This document shows, in pieces, positions 61,397-64,000 of a DNA stretch of 64,000 nucleotides. The notes beneath the pieces were generated by a model. That model was not told the origin of the DNA. It worked only from the letters and a program-made list of their open reading frames with translations, and ran no database searches. The position numbers and the translations under genes are program-made. Within the stretch, counting starts at the first letter, position 1. Every line of letters begins with the position of its first letter. The stretch spans positions 2,088,001 through 2,152,000 of the forward strand of contig NZ_CP120863.1 in NCBI RefSeq assembly GCF_026191725.2, in the 5' to 3' direction. This DNA is from Roseibium porphyridii. GTDB lineage: Bacteria > Pseudomonadota > Alphaproteobacteria > Rhizobiales > Stappiaceae.

Positions 61397-61729
61397 TCTT
61401 CAGGAAACAGTCAATTTGAGCGGGGCGGTACTTTGGTGCCGCCCCGTTTTCTTTGTGGGATCATGGCAACCAAGACCTGGGCGGCACGACGAGCCTGATT
61501 GTGGGGTGCCTACGAAACTGCCCTTGGTTTGGAAACTCTCTCTCGAGATTTGCCTCTGACCATCAAGAGGCAGGAAGTTGCCCTTTGAGACCGCCAGCCC
61601 AACCAATTATTCGAGCTCGTTTACAGCTTTATCTTGTCCCCACGAAATCCTAATCTTCCGCCTCGCCACACTCGGTTTGTTGCTATATTGTTCTCAGCGA
61701 ACATTTTGATGTAATCGGACCCAAAAATC
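61397..61729 (+). other. Intergenic region between the chemoreceptor gene and uvrD
   Basis: A stretch of 333 bases holding the terminator at its start. The rest has no supported frame or dyad; the uvrD promoter is expected in the AT-rich last 100 bases. Confidence 0.4.
61421..61454 (+). terminator. Terminator after the chemoreceptor gene
   Basis: CGGGGCGGTAC (61421-61431) pairs with GTGCCGCCCCG (61436-61446) with a TTTG loop, followed by TTTTCTTT. It lies 25 bases past the stop codon. Confidence 0.85.
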
Positions 61730-64000
61730 ATGGCAGACCCTGACGGGTATGACGATCCGTTTGATGATCCTTTTCAGCCGATCGGCACCAGGGCGGAGCC
61801 CGCAGCAGCACCTGCAAGGCCTGCTGGAGGGATCGCTGCCCGCGCCATGGCGGCGCGTCAAGCGCCCGACTACCTGACAGGTCTCAATCCGGAACAGCGG
61901 CTTGCTGTCGAAACAACGGAAGGCCCTGTGCTTGTACTGGCAGGTGCCGGAACAGGGAAAACGCGGGTACTGACCACGCGTATTGCCCATATTCTAGCAA
62001 CGGGTCGCGCGCGTCCTTCCGAAATCCTGGCCGTCACGTTCACCAACAAGGCGGCGCGGGAAATGAAAGAGCGCATCGCGGGCTTTGTTGGCGGTAACGT
62101 CGAAGGCATGGCCTGGCTCGGGACGTTCCACTCGATCTGCGTCAAGATTCTGCGAAAACACGCCGAACTTGTCGGGCTTAAATCCAGCTTTTCCATTCTC
62201 GACACGGATGATCAGATCCGTTTGATCAAGCAGATCATTCAAGCCGAGGGACTGGATGACAAGCGTTGGACAGCCCGTGCGTTTGCAGGAATGCTCGATG
62301 GCTGGAAAAACCGTGCGCTTGGACCAGCCGACATTCCCGAAGGCGAGGCGCGCGCATTTGCCAATGGCAAGGGGCGCAAGCTTTACGAGGAGTATCAGGA
62401 GCGTTTATCGATCCTCAACGCCGCGGATTTTGGCGATTTGCTGCTGCATGTCATCACACTTTTCAAGACCCGGCCGGATGTTCTGAAGGACTATCAGCAC
62501 CGGTTTCGCTATATGCTGGTCGATGAGTATCAGGACACGAACATTGCACAGTATCTCTGGCTGCGACTGCTGGCGCAGGGCAACCCGAATGTGTGCTGCG
62601 TAGGCGACGATGACCAGTCGATTTATGGCTGGCGCGGGGCGGAAGTTGATAACATTTTGCGCTTTGAACATGATTTCAAGGGCGCCGAGGTTGTCCGTCT
62701 TGAGCGGAACTACCGGTCCACCAGTCATATTCTGGCCGCGGCTTCCCATCTCATTTCCTTCAACGAAGGGCGGCTCGGCAAAACGCTTTTCACTGATTTC
62801 AACGAGCCGGATCATGATCTGGTTTCAGTCGCTTCCGTTTGGGACTCAGAAGAAGAAGCCCGCACCATCGGCGACGAAATTGAGGCGCTGCAGTCCAAAG
62901 AGCATGTTCTCAATCAAATGGCGGTGCTCGTCCGTGCTTCCTTCCAGATGCGCGAGTTTGAAGATCGTTTTGTAACCCTGGGATTGAACTATCGGGTGAT
63001 TGGTGGTCCCAGGTTTTACGAACGCATGGAAATTCGCGATGCCATGGCCTATTTCCGGTGCGTCGCGCAGCCGGCAGATGACCTGGCATTTGAACGCATC
63101 GTCAATACGCCGAAGCGTGGACTGGGTGACGCCACACTCAAACTCGTTCATGGCCTTGCCCGTGCCGAACGCATTCCTCTGATGCAGGCCGCAGCGCAAT
63201 TGATCGACACCGAAGAGCTGAAGCCGAAGCCTCGCAATGCACTCAAAAATGTGCTCGACAATTTCGAGCGCTGGCGGAACCAGCTTGAACAGGTCAAACA
63301 CACTGAACTTGCCGAAATCATTCTGGACGAGAGCGGTTACACGGAAATGTGGCGTCAGGACCGGTCGGCCGAGGCGCCTGGAAGGCTCGACAACCTGAAA
63401 GAACTCGTTCGCTCCATGGACGAGTTTGAATCTCTCAGCGGCTTTCTGGAGCATATCTCGCTGGTGATGGATCGGGACAGTGCGGATGCAAGCGACGCCG
63501 TTTCCATCATGACACTGCATTCGGCCAAGGGGCTCGAGTTCGACACTGTGTTCTTGCCGGGATGGGAAGAAGGTCTCTTTCCCCACCAGCGTGCCCTCGA
63601 TGAGAGTGGCCGGGCAGGGCTGGAGGAGGAGCGCAGGCTTGCCTATGTCGGCATTACCCGCGCCAAGAAACGGGCAAAGATCTACTTTGCCTCCAATCGC
63701 CGGATTCATGGATTGTGGCAATCCACGGTGCCTTCCAGGTTCCTGGACGAATTGCCAGCGGATCACGTCGAGATTGCCGAACCGTCTTCAAATTATGGCG
63801 GGTATGCAGGTGGCGGTTATGGGCCATCGCGTTTTGACAACAATGACCCTTTCGAACGCGGCAGTTATTCGACGCCCGGCTGGCAGCGGGCACAGCGCGC
63901 CAAGCAAAACTCGGACGGTTTTTCAGAAGGTGGTGGACGCGGTTACAAATCCGCCCGCATGAAGCGGCAGGGACCTTTGACCATAGAAGGAGAGCTTGTT
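61730..64000 (+). CDS. uvrD: UvrD/PcrA-type DNA helicase (3' end outside the window)
   Basis: The frame is open from ATG 61730 to the last base (757 codons) and no stop is seen, so the protein is partial. It is a superfamily 1A 3'-5' helicase for nucleotide-excision and mismatch repair. Walker A is AGAGTGKT (71-78), then motif Ia FTNKAAREMKER, VDEYQDTN (Walker B), GDDDQSIYGWRGA (motif III), LERNYRSTSHIL (IV), TLHSAKGLEFDTVFLPGWEEGLFPH (V) and RRLAYVGITRAKK (VI). The first 50 residues are an acidic, Ala/Pro-rich extension beginning with a DDPF repeat, and the C-terminal part in view is Gly/Tyr/Arg-rich, as in other alphaproteobacterial UvrD proteins. Confidence 0.96.
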   Translation, partial: MADPDGYDDPFDDPFQPIGTRAEPAAAPARPAGGIAARAMAARQAPDYLTGLNPEQRLAVETTEGPVLVLAGAGTGKTRVLTTRIAHILATGRARPSEILAVTFTNKAAREMKERIAGFVGGNVEGMAWLGTFHSICVKILRKHAELVGLKSSFSILDTDDQIRLIKQIIQAEGLDDKRWTARAFAGMLDGWKNRALGPADIPEGEARAFANGKGRKLYEEYQERLSILNAADFGDLLLHVITLFKTRPDVLKDYQHRFRYMLVDEYQDTNIAQYLWLRLLAQGNPNVCCVGDDDQSIYGWRGAEVDNILRFEHDFKGAEVVRLERNYRSTSHILAAASHLISFNEGRLGKTLFTDFNEPDHDLVSVASVWDSEEEARTIGDEIEALQSKEHVLNQMAVLVRASFQMREFEDRFVTLGLNYRVIGGPRFYERMEIRDAMAYFRCVAQPADDLAFERIVNTPKRGLGDATLKLVHGLARAERIPLMQAAAQLIDTEELKPKPRNALKNVLDNFERWRNQLEQVKHTELAEIILDESGYTEMWRQDRSAEAPGRLDNLKELVRSMDEFESLSGFLEHISLVMDRDSADASDAVSIMTLHSAKGLEFDTVFLPGWEEGLFPHQRALDESGRAGLEEERRLAYVGITRAKKRAKIYFASNRRIHGLWQSTVPSRFLDELPADHVEIAEPSSNYGGYAGGGYGPSRFDNNDPFERGSYSTPGWQRAQRAKQNSDGFSEGGGRGYKSARMKRQGPLTIEGELV

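Noticed and set aside
61453..61653. 66-codon plus-strand frame between the chemoreceptor gene and uvrD
   Set aside because: It begins inside the terminator tail, has no ribosome site and no recognisable features.

Overview
The window is chromosomal DNA of an alphaproteobacterium, most likely a marine Hyphomicrobiales of the Stappiaceae (Roseibium/Labrenzia-like). The evidence is the gene content and order: a BA14K protein, a DUF2336 protein, a DctPQM TRAP transporter, an FtsZ with a long C-terminal linker that starts [10 protein letters not shown], an unbroken mraZ-to-ftsZ division and wall cluster followed by lpxC, bamD, recN and ligA, and a class A RNase P RNA. Family names come from reading motifs by eye. 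No database search was run.

Layout. 1-2368 is the end of a prophage: a TylF-like methyltransferase of AT-rich composition, a terminator, then a compact lysis cassette (holin-like protein, signal-anchor endolysin, nested Rz/Rz1 spanins, small membrane protein). 2369-10612 holds mostly single genes: azoreductase, DUF2336 protein, LysE exporter divergent from an extensin-like protein, a fold-type III PLP decarboxylase, BA14K protein, HugZ-like protein and DUF1062 zinc-ribbon protein. 10613-19537 is a catabolic island: a fused hydantoinase/5-oxoprolinase, a GT39 membrane glycosyltransferase, a DctPQM transporter and a MarR regulator. Two near-identical palindromes built on TTTATCGATAAA lie before the oxoprolinase and in the glycosyltransferase/dctP intergenic region, suggesting one regulon.

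19604-21104 is an arsR-arsC-arsH operon with no arsenite pump beside it. 21119-29570 holds a GGDEF-EAL protein, a TerB/J-domain protein overlapping an AmiD-type amidase, an SLT transglycosylase with a duplicated N-terminal motif, an FMN split-barrel protein divergent from a MocR regulator, a TetR regulator and an AhpD-like protein. rnpB follows at about 29846-30260, then a flavin monooxygenase and cupin pair divergent from an AraC regulator.

33958-52734 is the complete dcw cluster: mraZ, rsmH, ftsL, ftsI, murE, murF, mraY, murD, ftsW, murG, murC, murB, ddl, ftsQ, ftsA, ftsZ, all on the plus strand and mostly overlapping or nearly so. It converts UDP-MurNAc to lipid II and builds the division ring. 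A TGGG-box array of the kind bound by MraZ lies about 165-220 bases upstream of mraZ. lpxC, bamD, recN, ligA, a nitrate-sensor-type chemoreceptor and uvrD (cut by the window end) complete the window. No CRISPR array, insertion sequence or tRNA was seen.

The core genes are conventional. The points most worth following are the TTTATCGATAAA regulon, the MraZ box array, the repeated VGSGSxPILHxIxT motif in the transglycosylase, the possible acidic N-terminal extension of FtsZ, and the methyltransferase carried next to the phage lysis genes. I did not find a clear new multi-gene defence or mobile system.
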